NCBI GenBank assembly: GCA_030015575.1
Contig: JASDDO010000016.1
Coordinates: 179,116,815-179,180,814, forward strand
Length of the DNA stretch: 64,000 bases
Reading direction: 5' to 3'
Source of the DNA: Agapanthus africanus
Taxonomy: Eukaryota > Streptophyta > Magnoliopsida > Asparagales > Amaryllidaceae
Positions 38,844-50,249 of this stretch are shown here, piece by piece. The position numbers and the translations under genes were made by a program. Within the stretch, counting starts at the first letter, position 1, and each line of letters starts with the position of its first letter. Under the pieces are notes generated by a model. That model saw only the letters and a list, made by a program, of their open reading frames with translations. It was not told where the DNA came from and did not search any database.

Positions 38844-38856
38844 TGGTATCAGAGCC
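38844..38856 (+). other. Primer-binding site of element 3
   Basis: TGGTATCAGAGCC, complementary to the 3' end of initiator-Met tRNA, one base after the 5' LTR. Confidence 0.95.
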
Positions 38857-39782
38857 TCGCTAAACAATAAATAACTTAATTGCAAATTTGTACGAATTTC
38901 GAACGGAAAAACAAAGCCGCAAAACCCTAATTCTGTCAAGTTTCTGTCGAAGTTAAAATGAAGTCAGAAAATTTTTCAGGTATGTTCAGAGAGCTTGACA
39001 TGACCACAGTAGAACACCCAAAAAATTTGGGCTTCTGATTCGTCTAAAGCGCCGCGGAAGGGCGGCGGATCCCACCGATCCGCCGCGCAACCGCGGCCGA
39101 GTTGACGAGTCAGGAGCTCGTTTTTTTTTGGTGGGTCCCCTGTGGTGTTTTGGGTTTTCTGGAATGTTTAATTATTGCTCAGGTTACTGTTTAACAGAGC
39201 AGATTTTGGAGCAATATTGATGTTGTTTATTCGATCGAATTGTACAGTATTTGCGTATTGGATTATATCTGTGATTGTTTAATGTGTTCGTAAACCTTCC
39301 CCAAGTGCTAGTATGTCGGTTGGCAGGGGGTTGCACATTTCTGAAATGGTTATATCTGTTTGTGCATATAAACTGTATTGGACTGTTGTGGTGTATAGCC
39401 GGGGTTCGCAATGGGTTATTGGTTAATTCATTTGTTGTAAATGTAATTTGTTGTAATATTATTTTCGCGGGGCACTTCCAGGTTGCGGTCGTAGCCACCG
39501 TTGTATTATTTCATTTTACTGTTTTTGCTCCTAGGACTGACCCAAGGTGGGGTACACAGACTGCCGGGTGGGTAGTTTGTCGTACCCGTAGGGGTCGAGG
39601 GTGGGGTAACGGCTATTCATCACAACTGTGTAATCTGTCTTTTCTTGCAGGCTCAAAAGAAATACAGATTGCTTGCAAATCCAATATTGTTTATCTGTGT
39701 TCTGGAATGAATATCATTGCGTCAGACGAATGTAAAATATCTATATTTATGATAGCTATTTAGACACCACTTATGTTTTACA

Positions 39783-39870
39783 CCCGCGCTAGCCCAGCCC
39801 CCGCTCTGTCGTTAGTTAAGTAACCTAACGGGTGATGACGGGACCCCGTGGCGAATGCGGATGGCATAAG
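39783..39870 (+). other. Conserved leader block of element 3
   Basis: About 88 nt with only about six differences from the leader of the minus-strand copia family (27020-27110, inverted), while flanking leader sequence is poorly alignable. It includes GTTAGTTAAGTAACCTAAC, which can close a 5-bp stem. It lies inside the predicted intron. Candidate RNA signal for packaging or dimerisation. Confidence 0.6.
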
Positions 39871-40160
39871 AGGACGTTGTATTTTCGTTGTTTTCTGCAA
39901 TGATAGGTTAATGATGGGACGCATTATCTATAATGCAAAGTAAAACAAACCAAAGTTTAAATCGTTGGAACAATTTAAAAGAAACCACTCGGTTATTTTT
40001 AAAACAGATATTTTTAAATGCGGAGTCTTAACCACTCCTTTTAAAAGCTATCAGGTTCCTTCGGTTATATCAAGTTCACTACGTTCACGGTTTCGCCAAA
40101 ACCAGTCGTAGCCCTCCGTCATTTCATTTGGGTATTCAGTAGTATTCAAGCTATGCAGTT

Positions 40161-40352
40161 TTGGCCAACGTCATGGCATAGTGTTTGGTAGCTGCTAGAT
40201 ATTCATTTGTTGCATAGATAGATGAGTTGGTTTGGGACAGTCGTATTATCATTTGGCCAACGTCAGGGATATATACGGATGGGTTCAAATTAACAAGATA
40301 ATGATGGGTAGAACTTGACATGTGACTTATGACATTTTGACCAACGCCAAGG
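40161..40352 (+). repeat. Triple leader motif of element 3
   Basis: Copies at 40161-40176, 40253-40268 (TTGGCCAACGTCA type) and 40337-40352 (TTGACCAACGCCAAGG), spaced 92 and 84 nt. Element C (92 and 82 nt) and the minus-strand element (89 and 83 nt in the sense direction) have the same triple arrangement with different but still mostly self-complementary sequence. Confidence 0.75.
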
Positions 40353-40860
40353 TCATAAGAGCATGGGGTAAAAACTTATATCGGGAATTTCTAAAGAAAC
40401 TGAAATTTGCAAAGAGATGCATACCATTTTGAGTTTGATGAATGTTGGTAGCATTCCTACAGCATTATCAGACGATGATATTTGGATCCCGATCCTACTG
40501 TGAGTATATGCTACTTATCAGGATATTCGTCGCTTAACGATCAATGCTATAAACCTAGTAGGTGTCCAGAAAAGTGTCAGCGGGGTTACGCCCCCAGAGA
40601 AAAGAGGTTATTTAATTAAGGAACTTCGCGAAAGCGTTGGAAAACCTCCCTCGAAGTATCGACACCGGCCTGGCTGAACGGTTAAGCAAGTATTGTACGG
40701 TGAGAATAGTCTTGGCTAATTCTTCTTTTATGGTTTGAGGAAGGATTCGAGAAACAGTGGGAGCCATCCAGTTTAGATAAACTAAAAACCACTCTAAACT
40801 TGCAAGAGCATCATGCTAAAGAGTTTTCTTCTCTCTCTCCTAATTGCAGCGACCCTGAAA

Positions 40861-43800
40861 ATGACTGGACTTAAGTTACTTTTAGAGAAAAATATACTGA
40901 CGGGGCCAAACTATAAAGATTGGCTGCGGAATGTCAAGATGGCTTTGACCTATGACAAACTGGGGTACGTCCTCACCGCTACAGCACCTGCTGTCCTTGG
41001 TCCCAAATCCAGCAATGCGGATAAGGAAATCCGCAAAACCTGGGATTTAGATTGCGCGAGAGCCAAGTGCATCGTGCTTGCCTCGATGAACAATGAACAT
41101 CAGAGGAGGCACGAGGATATGTCTCTAGATGGCATATTTCTCCATACAAAGGAACTTTATGGAGAGCAATCTCGTATAGCAAGATACGAGACCTCTAAGA
41201 AATTGTTTCGAGCGAGGTTGGCTGTCGGGTCATCGGTAGGTGAACATGTCCTACAGATGATCGGCTATATTGAAGAGCTCGCGGACCTTGGGACGACTTT
41301 GGATAATGAGCTCTATACAGACCTTGTTCTCCAGTCCCTTCCTCCCACCTACGCCCAGTTTATCCTCAACTTCAATCTTCAAGGAAAAGAAGTTGAACTT
41401 GCGGAACTCCTGAACATGTTAAGGAGTGCAGAGGGCACCTTGCAGAAGGCAAGGGAAACACCCGCTATGTTTGTTGGCGGTTCATCTTCTTCTGGGTCCA
41501 AGGCTAGGGCCAAAGGAAGGAAGAAGAAGGCCGCACCCAGACCTAGAGGAGGTGTTAGTAAGGTGGGAAAGAAGGGAAAGAAAAAGTTTACAGCACCGGT
41601 AGTTGGCCTGGATGAGTGCTTCCATTGTCACAGGAAAGGGCACTGGAAGAAGGATTGCAAGGCGTGGAACGCCAAGAACCAGGAACCGAAGCAAGCTGTG
41701 GCTTCGACTTCAGGTGTGTTTGTAATTGAGAATTGTCTGTCAATCAACTCTGCTTCCTGGGTATTGGATACCGGATCAGGATCTCATATTTGCAATTCAT
41801 TGCAGGCACTGAGAAACCGTAGAGTGCTGAAGGAAGGTGATATGATCCTCAGGGTTGCTAACGGAGCTAGCGTGGGAGCTGCGTCCGTCGGGGATTATCA
41901 CCTAGGATTGACGAGTGGACACATTTTGGTTTTACATAACTGTTATTTTGTACCCAGCTTAACGTGTAATATCATATCAGTTTCCTTGTTATCAAATAAA
42001 GGTTATGATTTCACGTTTGTAAGAGATGTTGTCAACATCCACCTTAATCATGGTTTGATTGGGTCCGGTACTCTAAATAACGGCATATATGTGTTAAACC
42101 AACTCCAAATTTTCAATGTCCAGAACACACTAAAAAGAAAGTCTCCAGATTTAAATAAAGCTTTCTTATGGCATTGTAGACTGGGTCACATCAATGAGAG
42201 AAGGTTGACTAAGTTGCATAGAGAAGGATATTTGGACACGTTCGAATATCAAACTTATGACACTTGTCAATCTTGTCTCAAAGGAAAGATGACAAAGACT
42301 CCATTCACTGGACAAGGAGTAAGAGCGAGCGAGCTCTTAGGACTCATACACAGCGATGTATGCGGTCCAATGTCTACACATGCGAGAGGTGGTTATTCCT
42401 ACTTCATTACTTTTACAGATGATTTCTCTAGGTATGGATATGTTTTCTTAATGAAGCATAAATCAGAGGCCTTTGAGAAATTCCTGGAATTCAAGAGTGA
42501 AGCGGAAAACCAAACAGGCAAAAGTATTAAGACACTAAGATCTGATCGAGGTGGAGAATACTTAAGTGCCGAGTTCCTAGGTTACCTAAAAGAGAAAGGA
42601 ATTCTCTCTCAGCTTACTCCTCCATACACTCCACAGCACAACGGTGTATCGGAAAGACGGAATCGAACCCTATTGGATATGGTACGATCCATGATGAGTA
42701 ATACTGAGTTACCGCGATCTTTCTGGGGATATGCGCTAGAATCAGCGACATATATTTTGAACAGAGTTCCAACCAAAACTGTGCCTACCACACCATATCA
42801 GATGTGGAGTGGGAAGAAACCCTATCTTCAGTATATAAGGATTTGGGGATGTCCAGCTTTTGTAAAAAAGAAGTATGTGGACAAGCTCGAGGCACGATCA
42901 GTACTGTGTAAGCTTGTAGGATATCCAAAGAACTCCAAGGGATATTGCTTCTATTACGCAGAGGAACAAAAGGTTTTTGTTTCTCGTAATGCCCATTTTC
43001 TAGAACAACAAGTTTTAGAAAAGGATACAAATGGGAGCGAAATAGAACTGGAAGAAATTCCAGAACCACAAGCTGCTACTGAAATTTTGGTAGAACCAGA
43101 GGTTCAAGAAGAACAGAACATTCCCGCACCCCTCCGCAGGAGTAGTAGGCCGTCTCATCCGCCTGAGAGATACTACGGTTTTCTCATTGACGGGGATAGA
43201 GAGGATTGCATCATAGATGATGATGAACCTACTGACTTCCAGCAGGCCATCCAGAGCGGCGACTCGGTACGATGGCTAGATGCAATGCGGACCGAGATGG
43301 AGTCCATGTACACCAACAAAGTATGGACTTTGGACTTTGCTCCAGATGGGGTAAAACCCATAGGAAGCAAATGGATCTTCAAGAAAAATATTGGTGTAGA
43401 TGGACAGGTGGAAACCTATAAAGCTAGACTTGTTGCAAAGGGTTTTCGTCAAAGACCTGGTTTGGACTATGACGAAACTTTTTCTCCAGTGGCTATGCTC
43501 AAATCCATTCGGGTCCTTCTTGCTATTGCTGCCTTCCATGATTATGAAATCTGGCAGATGGACGTAAAGACGGCTTTTCTGAATGGAAATTTAGAAGAGA
43601 GCGTCTATATGGATCAGCCAGAGGGTTTCAATCAGAGTGGGAGCAGCGGGAAAGTATGCAAGCTGCTTAAGTCCATTTACGGACTAAAGCAGGCATCGCG
43701 GAGTTGGAACATCTGTTTTGATGAGACAGTCAAAGAATATGACTTTATCAAAAATCCAGATGAACCGTGCATATATAGTAAAGTTGTGGCCAGAAGTGTC

Positions 43801-44802
43801 GTATTCCTCGTCTTGTACGTGGATGACATTCTATTGATAGGAAATGACATTCCTATGCTACAATCTGTCAAAGGATTCTTGTCACACAGGTTCTCCATGA
43901 AAGACCTGGGTGATGCCTCTTACATTCTGGGGATCCGGATCTATCGTGATAGATCCAAGAGGATGTTGGGACTTTCGCAGTCCAGGTATATCGACACTGT
44001 ACTGAAAAGATTCAGTATGGAAGATTCTAAGCGCGGTAATCTACCGGCTTGTCACGGAATCACCCTCTCCAAAGAGATGTCTCCCAAGACTGATTTGGAA
44101 AGGGAACGCATGTCTATTATACCCTACGCTTCTGCGGTAGGCTCTATAATGTATGCGATGTTGTGTACCAGACCAGATGTAGCTTATGCACTGAGCGTGG
44201 TAAGCCGGTATCAGTCAGACCCAGGGAAGAAACACTGGATAGCAGTAAAGAACATTCTCAAGTACCTGAGGAGGACTAAGGAGATGTTCTTGGTTTACGG
44301 CGGAAAAGACCTCAGGTTGGAGGCCTTTGCTGATTCCGGCTTCCAGAGTGATAAGGACGATTCCAAGTCCATGTCGGGTTATGTCTTTACCCTCAATGGA
44401 GGGGCGGTGTGCTGGAAGAGCTCCAAGCAGGACACCGTTGCTGACTCGACGATGGAAGCGGAGTATATAGCTGCTTGCGATGCCGCAAAAGAAGCAGTCT
44501 GGATGAAGAAGTTCCTAACAGAACTTCAGGTGGTTCCTACCATAGTTGATCCAATACCTCTGTATTGCGACAACAACGGAGCTATAGCTTTAGCGAAGGA
44601 ACCAAGGTCCCATCAAAAGTCCAGACACATCTTGAGGCGGTATCACCTGATCAGGGAGATCATTGATCGTCAGGAGATCGAGGTTCGGAGAGTCGCTTCA
44701 GAAGAGAACATTGCTGATCCATTCACGAAGGCCCTTCCTCAGATTCAGTTCGAGAGGCTGCTCGAGATCATTGGTATGCGATATGCCAGTACATGGCCCT
44801 AG
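40861..44802 (+). CDS. Gag-Pol polyprotein of copia element 3
   Basis: A single frame of 1313 codons from ATG 40861. The frame is open upstream to ATG 40813, but element C begins its gag at the equivalent of 40861, and splicing may add an extra N-terminus. Residues counted from 40861: gag 1-250; CCHC knuckle CFHCHRKGHWKKDC at 253-266; aspartic protease DTGSGS at about 303; integrase zinc region starting at His 438; catalytic triad Asp 499, Asp 562 and Glu 598 with exactly 35 residues between the last two; the hinge; RT with YVDD at 986-989; RNase H with YCDNNGAIALA near the end. The order PR-IN-RT-RH is that of Ty1/copia. The protein assembles particles, cleaves itself, copies the RNA and integrates the cDNA. 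There are no stops or frameshifts. Gag and Pol share one frame, so their ratio must be set some other way. Confidence 0.97.
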   Translation: MTGLKLLLEKNILTGPNYKDWLRNVKMALTYDKLGYVLTATAPAVLGPKSSNADKEIRKTWDLDCARAKCIVLASMNNEHQRRHEDMSLDGIFLHTKELYGEQSRIARYETSKKLFRARLAVGSSVGEHVLQMIGYIEELADLGTTLDNELYTDLVLQSLPPTYAQFILNFNLQGKEVELAELLNMLRSAEGTLQKARETPAMFVGGSSSSGSKARAKGRKKKAAPRPRGGVSKVGKKGKKKFTAPVVGLDECFHCHRKGHWKKDCKAWNAKNQEPKQAVASTSGVFVIENCLSINSASWVLDTGSGSHICNSLQALRNRRVLKEGDMILRVANGASVGAASVGDYHLGLTSGHILVLHNCYFVPSLTCNIISVSLLSNKGYDFTFVRDVVNIHLNHGLIGSGTLNNGIYVLNQLQIFNVQNTLKRKSPDLNKAFLWHCRLGHINERRLTKLHREGYLDTFEYQTYDTCQSCLKGKMTKTPFTGQGVRASELLGLIHSDVCGPMSTHARGGYSYFITFTDDFSRYGYVFLMKHKSEAFEKFLEFKSEAENQTGKSIKTLRSDRGGEYLSAEFLGYLKEKGILSQLTPPYTPQHNGVSERRNRTLLDMVRSMMSNTELPRSFWGYALESATYILNRVPTKTVPTTPYQMWSGKKPYLQYIRIWGCPAFVKKKYVDKLEARSVLCKLVGYPKNSKGYCFYYAEEQKVFVSRNAHFLEQQVLEKDTNGSEIELEEIPEPQAATEILVEPEVQEEQNIPAPLRRSSRPSHPPERYYGFLIDGDREDCIIDDDEPTDFQQAIQSGDSVRWLDAMRTEMESMYTNKVWTLDFAPDGVKPIGSKWIFKKNIGVDGQVETYKARLVAKGFRQRPGLDYDETFSPVAMLKSIRVLLAIAAFHDYEIWQMDVKTAFLNGNLEESVYMDQPEGFNQSGSSGKVCKLLKSIYGLKQASRSWNICFDETVKEYDFIKNPDEPCIYSKVVARSVVFLVLYVDDILLIGNDIPMLQSVKGFLSHRFSMKDLGDASYILGIRIYRDRSKRMLGLSQSRYIDTVLKRFSMEDSKRGNLPACHGITLSKEMSPKTDLERERMSIIPYASAVGSIMYAMLCTRPDVAYALSVVSRYQSDPGKKHWIAVKNILKYLRRTKEMFLVYGGKDLRLEAFADSGFQSDKDDSKSMSGYVFTLNGGAVCWKSSKQDTVADSTMEAEYIAACDAAKEAVWMKKFLTELQVVPTIVDPIPLYCDNNGAIALAKEPRSHQKSRHILRRYHLIREIIDRQEIEVRRVASEENIADPFTKALPQIQFERLLEIIGMRYASTWP

Positions 44803-44804
44803 TG

Positions 44805-44816
44805 CAAGTGGGAGAT
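44805..44816 (+). other. Polypurine tract of element 3
   Basis: The purine-rich CAAGTGGGAGAT run directly before the 3' LTR, three bases after the pol stop. It is the primer for plus-strand DNA and is shared with the other copia elements. Confidence 0.92.
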
Positions 44817-46699
44817 TGTTAGTGTTTATGCCCTAGAAGGCCATTACTGTATCATACTAGCTTGTATATTACTTAATGGAAGCTTGGGATATTCACATGT
44901 ATATAACAGTCTTGCTAAACAAGGTAGTATGCTACTTGGTTTTTCTATCTTAATATGTGAGTGTACGTATTGATAGAGCTCTTAGGATCTTGCTTGTCTA
45001 CCAGCGTTGTGATGGCAGTCACACTAGTGGGGGCTGGGTAGTCTACAAGCACATCCTTATTCAGGTCCCTGGTCGTTGGATTATCGAGACAGAGCATCGA
45101 TACTCCGGAGTAGACTAGTATGTACGCTTCTCATCCCAGTTGGGGAGATGGTCTGTCCCACAGCCGTCAGTACGTCGTACTGGAGATAGTATGCAGGTGC
45201 TCGTTAGGTTACGAGTACACCGGACAGGACTCACAGGGAACTGTTGGTTGGTTTGATACCAGTCGTCAGTGAACAGTTCCCAGGTGACATGAGTACAGCG
45301 TAGTCCGCAGACTTGACACTGCTACTTCGCCTCGAGTGTGTCCCACTGTTCTTAGATTGCTACCCTACCACGGCTCAAAGGAGTCGTGCAAACAGGTAGC
45401 AGTTGGGTGCAGTCCCGAGCACTTGGAGGCAGTGGCGGTTAGACAGGATTCGTCCCTCCCGGTATTGGGAGTAGATATCGTGCTGTGTCAGAGAGCCATT
45501 ACGCAAAGTCCCTGGCCAGGGCAAGCGAGATTTGCTGGTAAGTTCCAGCAGTTTCTCAGGGAGTAATGGGCTTCACTCCGACACGACTTATACCGCTATT
45601 AGGGGACTGACGCTTGCCGCCCCCCTAGGCCCGATATGCGATAGTCATGGACGAACGGACCGGACTGTATGGAGATTGTCACATCAGACTCAGTAGGAGT
45701 TCGGATGGGTTTACTCATCGGCCTTCTTATCGACAACTACCTGGGGACCGTTACGTACAGCTAGTGCCGCTTGCGGTCTGTGGTTAAACCCACTGCCAGC
45801 GTAGTAGTCGAGTCTCTAGAATCCCACACAGAGAGTTTCCTACTCCAGGCGAAACGATATAGAGGTTGCATGGTTTTGCGACAAAGGGTTCGGACGCATA
45901 CGTGCGTTTACGCGCGTACGACTTTCGGACAGTTTTTACCAGTCGGCTTTGGTTTAAGCCAGTTACTGGTATCCGGTTATTGGATTTATACAGTCTAAAG
46001 ATTTTCCGTATTTTTACGGTTCGGAGGGGCGTTCTCGTAATTACTCGAGAAGCTTCTAGAAGATGTGACTAAGGAGGTTTCTTTTGGATAAGAAAGTGAG
46101 TCATGGTGGTGATTCATTCATTTCATTAATGCACATTTATTGCTTAATGACTCATGCTAATGAATCACCACTAGATATTTTATGAAGCATGCTTATTCAT
46201 TTCCTTTATTCATTATTGTTAAAAAGAAATGCTTCATAATATATTATGATACACTCTCTCTCCTCTCATTATCTTATCTCACATTCTCTCTCCTCAAGCT
46301 CTCATCTTCAAACCCTAATCCTTAATCCTCATGTGTTGAGATCAAAGGATTAGTTAGACTAAACAATCCATAACCTTTACTCTACATCATCCTTTCATCT
46401 TTGATTAGCAATCAAAGTTGATTAGTTACCTCAAGTTAGAGGTTTAGCTTGGAGTTTCGCTCTCGGGTGGATCGTCTACTACCTAGAGAAGGTCGAGAAG
46501 AACAAAGGAGGACGTAAAGACGAAGGACTAGTTTCGATCGGTATAATCCCTTAACACTATAGTTTAGTTTAGCTATGTGTTTGGTTATTATTTGTTTAGC
46601 TTCGATTTAAGCGGTTAGTCGATGTTCGTTCCTTAAACTTGATCGTTTTTGTAAAATCCGCCTCCCCACAAGTACTGGGGTGTACTACATCGACTTACA
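44817..46699 (+). repeat. 3' LTR of copia element 3
   Basis: 1883 bp, almost identical to 36960-38842. The inverted repeat is at 45900-45917 and the hairpin at 45945-45960. It is followed by the right target duplication GTAAA (46700-46704). Confidence 0.95.
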
Positions 46700-49600
46700 G
46701 TAAAATCACCGGTAGGTAGTGCTCCCCTGCCAGGCTCACATCGTCATCATCACGCGCTTCTTGCCCCGGGGTACCTTACCGGGTCCACCATGTACCCGAA
46801 ACGGTTCATCCGTCTCCTCGAATCGGGTCTCGAAATCCATCAGCAAACTCATGGTGGGCGACTCATACATCATGGGAAAACCACACTTTTTATTTTAAAA
46901 GAGAGAAAAGGTTTATTTATGTTTTTGCGGTTTTCCTCCAAATCCAGAAAATCTCATGGAAATCCGAATCCAAAACCTCAATAACCCGTAAAATAGTGAA
47001 TATATGCATGAGAATCCATGAATGCGGCATAACAATGAATAACAGTATGCATGAAGTAGCAGATAATAACTACAATGTCTAAACTAACATATGAGGCAAG
47101 TACACTAATATCATGTCTAAACTATTAGCTAACAGGCTATGTCAAGCAACAATATTTTCTAAGGTGTACGTGACATGGCAATTACCGATGAAGATGTGTG
47201 TGAGCCGGCAAGTAAGTGTACGTGGTACATACGCATCATCGGTAATGGTGCTGGTGTCCTAACAGCATGATATCAATAATGGAGTATGAAACATAATATA
47301 AGCATGCGATGCGAAACGAACCACAATAATGAGCGGGAGCTGAATACTAGACGCAACTATAACTAATCTGCATTAATCTAATATAAGTCCTACAAATGGT
47401 GCCTTTTGAAATAACACGAATCATGGGGTTTTGAAAATAGGGGCTACGGTGTTTTTATGAAAAGATACGACTTTTGAAATATCCGTAGGATTCTTTGGGC
47501 TGTCTTTTAAAATACCCACGATTCGTTAGTTTTTGAAATAGGTAAGAATCGAATCTAATCTAACAACTAAACTAAACTAAAGGGCTAAGCTAACAAGCTG
47601 GACTACAGGTAAGGAAACCGCCTAACATCTGAGTCGATCCATATACATACCTGTATATATATTAGTCGGTGATCCCGTCTCAATAATATCACATCCGATA
47701 CCATATCTACAATCAGACATCCCAAGTCAAGAGTGCGGATCAATCATCAAGATATAACTCGTACGTAAATCCGTCGTACGGCATCCCCAGATCTGGGTAC
47801 GGGTCAAAATCATATTCATCACACTATTCATCCGGTATCCTCTTTATCAAAGATCATAGTCTAGGGTACTGACCTATGTCTAGTACAATACTAATATCCT
47901 CAATATACTCATGATCTGACTACTGATCGACAATCTCGTACAAACCGATATCGTCAGCACATATCATCATCAAGGGGTATACATCGCCCAATACGACCTA
48001 GTATCAATATCCTAGCATATCATATCTTATATCACGATCACATGTCGACCATTTTATTTATAACACTATTCACCCGTATCGCCGTCCCAAGATCCACTAT
48101 AACACCAGGACGTACCTCAAGTACGAATCCTGCCATATCACCGATATCACAACCACAAAACAAATCTCATCGACTCAGCTCAATCCCAAGTATCATCCTC
48201 AAATCCGTATGTGAACACATAGTCCCATACCCATGTGAACACATAACTATAAAGAATCCCATGAGCAGATATAAATAGGAATGTATTCAAGTATGTATGT
48301 GCGTATGTGTAGTGCAACACTACCCTAGGGTTCGCAACACTAAAATAATCCAACACACCAATATCCATCCTAAACATCGTTATTAATCCCAAATAACATA
48401 TAATTGTTGGTGTGTATACGCATCCGTATACACCACCACGGACTGCGGGGGTGCTATACGCCATCCACCCGACTTCTCCCCGTAGATATAAATCTACTCA
48501 CCTGGTCCTCGCTCGCCGGTGCCGACGTCGCCACGCGCTTGCTTGTCGTCTCGAAGTCCACATAGGGTACCTACATATCATAACGCATCGTATCACATTA
48601 AAATCCGACTCATGACCAAAACGACTCACGAATCCCACATAGGTCAAAACCTATGGTTGCTTCCACAAATCAACCCAAAAACCCTCGACATCGGCGTACA
48701 AACGCCAGACCATCGAGAAAAACCCAAATACACTCATTTGCACATTCACGAACACTAATTTTAATATAAAATAGGTTAAAACTCACAAAAACCCCAAATT
48801 CACTTTAAAAGCCGTTTTTCCGAAAAACTAGCAAGCAAAATTTCCCGTTTTAGTACAAAACTCGACGTTTAAACAATTCTAGCGGCCATAATACTTATTA
48901 AATAACTTAAATAAGTCATATAACCCATAACCACAATTTAATCTTATCAAACTATATACATTCAAAAAAACTAGTTTGCAATTTTACCCAAATTTCAACC
49001 ATTTTAGCAAAAATGCATAAACAACAATTTAGTTTGGATTTGCATGATCTAAAATATTAAAATACAATTTAAAATGTTAATAATACCATGGATACCCTAA
49101 TTAGATTTTTATTCCAATTGATTAATTAAATTCCCAAAACCTAGTTAACCAAATTAACACAATTAGCAAAATTTTAGACTAACAAATAGCAACTAGTAAC
49201 CAATTGGGTTTTGCATTCAATTAACATGCTAATCTACCCATTAAAACCATGATCAAACACTACAAACCCTAACTTGATCACAACCCACTCTCTTGAATTT
49301 TCAAACACACAATAAAACCATAAATAAACTTATAATTAAGCTAGACTAAAGTATTTAGCAACAATTTAACAAAAGGTCAAGGTTTATACCTCACAATTTC
49401 AAGAGATCTATCATGAACCTAGCACCAAAATCTTGGCCTCCAAAATGAAAACTTTTCACCAAAATCCATGCTAAAGGAGATGAGAGAAAATGGGTAGGAG
49501 TCGGATTTGGATTTTAGCTTGATTTTTGAGGTATTTTGATGAATTTTTGATGCAAAATGAGAGAGGGAGAGAGAGGGGCTGTTGGTGGTGCAGGAAATGG

Positions 49601-50249
49601 GAGGGCTCGGCTGAAATTGAGGGAAGAGAAGAGAGAGTGAGGTGGGGAAAGATAACATCTAGTCAACCTAGTCAAAGTCCACTCTCATTTCTACATTTCA
49701 TCTTTTCTTTTCTTTTCTTTTCTTTTCTTTTGCAAAACAAGTGGGGACAAGGGAAGGGGGGGCTGCTGAATTCAGCCAAGGGGGAAGGAAAATGGGGGTT
49801 TGTGAGTGTGGGTATGGGTGTGGGGTGATGGAAAATGATAAATACTATACCCCAAACATCCATTTACACTAAAAAAAAAGCCTTTTTTCTTCAATAATTT
49901 CTAAACCGTTTTGGCAAACGATTTCGTTTCAAGAACCACATGATAAAATTTTATTTAAAAGTTTTATGATGCACAAAATTTGTTTCAACTCATTCCAATT
50001 TGTAATTTTCCCTAATTAAATGTATTACTGACGGCTTAAAATAATATTAAAATAATTAATTTCGGAAAATTTTTCAGAAAATTTGAAATTTCACCAGTGG
50101 CTCAATAAACACCAAATACTAGCAATTTCATAGCTAGAATATGTATATTTAATTTTATAATAAAGATATTTGTATTTTGACTTTTTACAGAAAACCCCCT
50201 ATTTTACCTTTTTTCGAAATTTCACCGAAACGATTTTCAAAACGTTACA
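46700..50249 (-). repeat. LARD1 LTR A, right segment
   Basis: Continues LTR A after element 3 and ends AAACGTTACA. It matches 53954-56873 of LTR B except for 48996-50018, which LTR B lacks, and a 389-bp stretch that LTR B has twice. A (TTTTC)n run lies at 49701-49731. Its open frames are not retained in LTR B. Confidence 0.9.

Larger units (their letters stand above)
38980..40849 (+). other. Predicted leader intron of element 3
   Basis: A strong donor CAG/GTATGT lies at 38977-38985, and a pyrimidine tract with GCAG at 40846-40849 forms the acceptor. The first ATG after the primer site (38958) opens seven codons plus one base before the donor. Splicing joins them in frame to gag, giving MKSENFSATLKMTG. 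The unspliced leader holds many ATGs and stops, so gag would be hard to reach by scanning. The acceptor context is kept in element 1, element C and the minus-strand element. This is an inference; no transcript is available. Confidence 0.5.
36960..46699 (+). mobile_element. Copia element 3, intact and young
   Basis: A full-length 9740-bp element with LTRs at 36960-38842 and 44817-46699 (both 1883 bp), primer site 38844-38856, leader, one uninterrupted gag-pol frame, and a polypurine tract at 44805-44816. It is flanked by perfect GTAAA duplications (36955-36959 and 46700-46704). I count about 4 differences between the LTRs: near 37065, 37265, 37960 and 38638. It has everything needed for autonomous transposition as far as the sequence shows. 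Confidence 0.95.

Noticed and set aside
38844..38856. Possible tRNA-Met gene fragment
   Set aside because: Only the 13-nt primer-site complement is present, next to an LTR; there is no cloverleaf.
39275..39763. Open frame of 162 codons in the leader of element 3
   Set aside because: Only a C-terminal stretch is shared with the other copia leader, it lies inside the predicted intron, and no domain is recognisable.
40813..40860. Upstream ATG (40813) as the gag start of element 3
   Set aside because: It falls in the pyrimidine tract and acceptor region, and element C starts at the equivalent of 40861.
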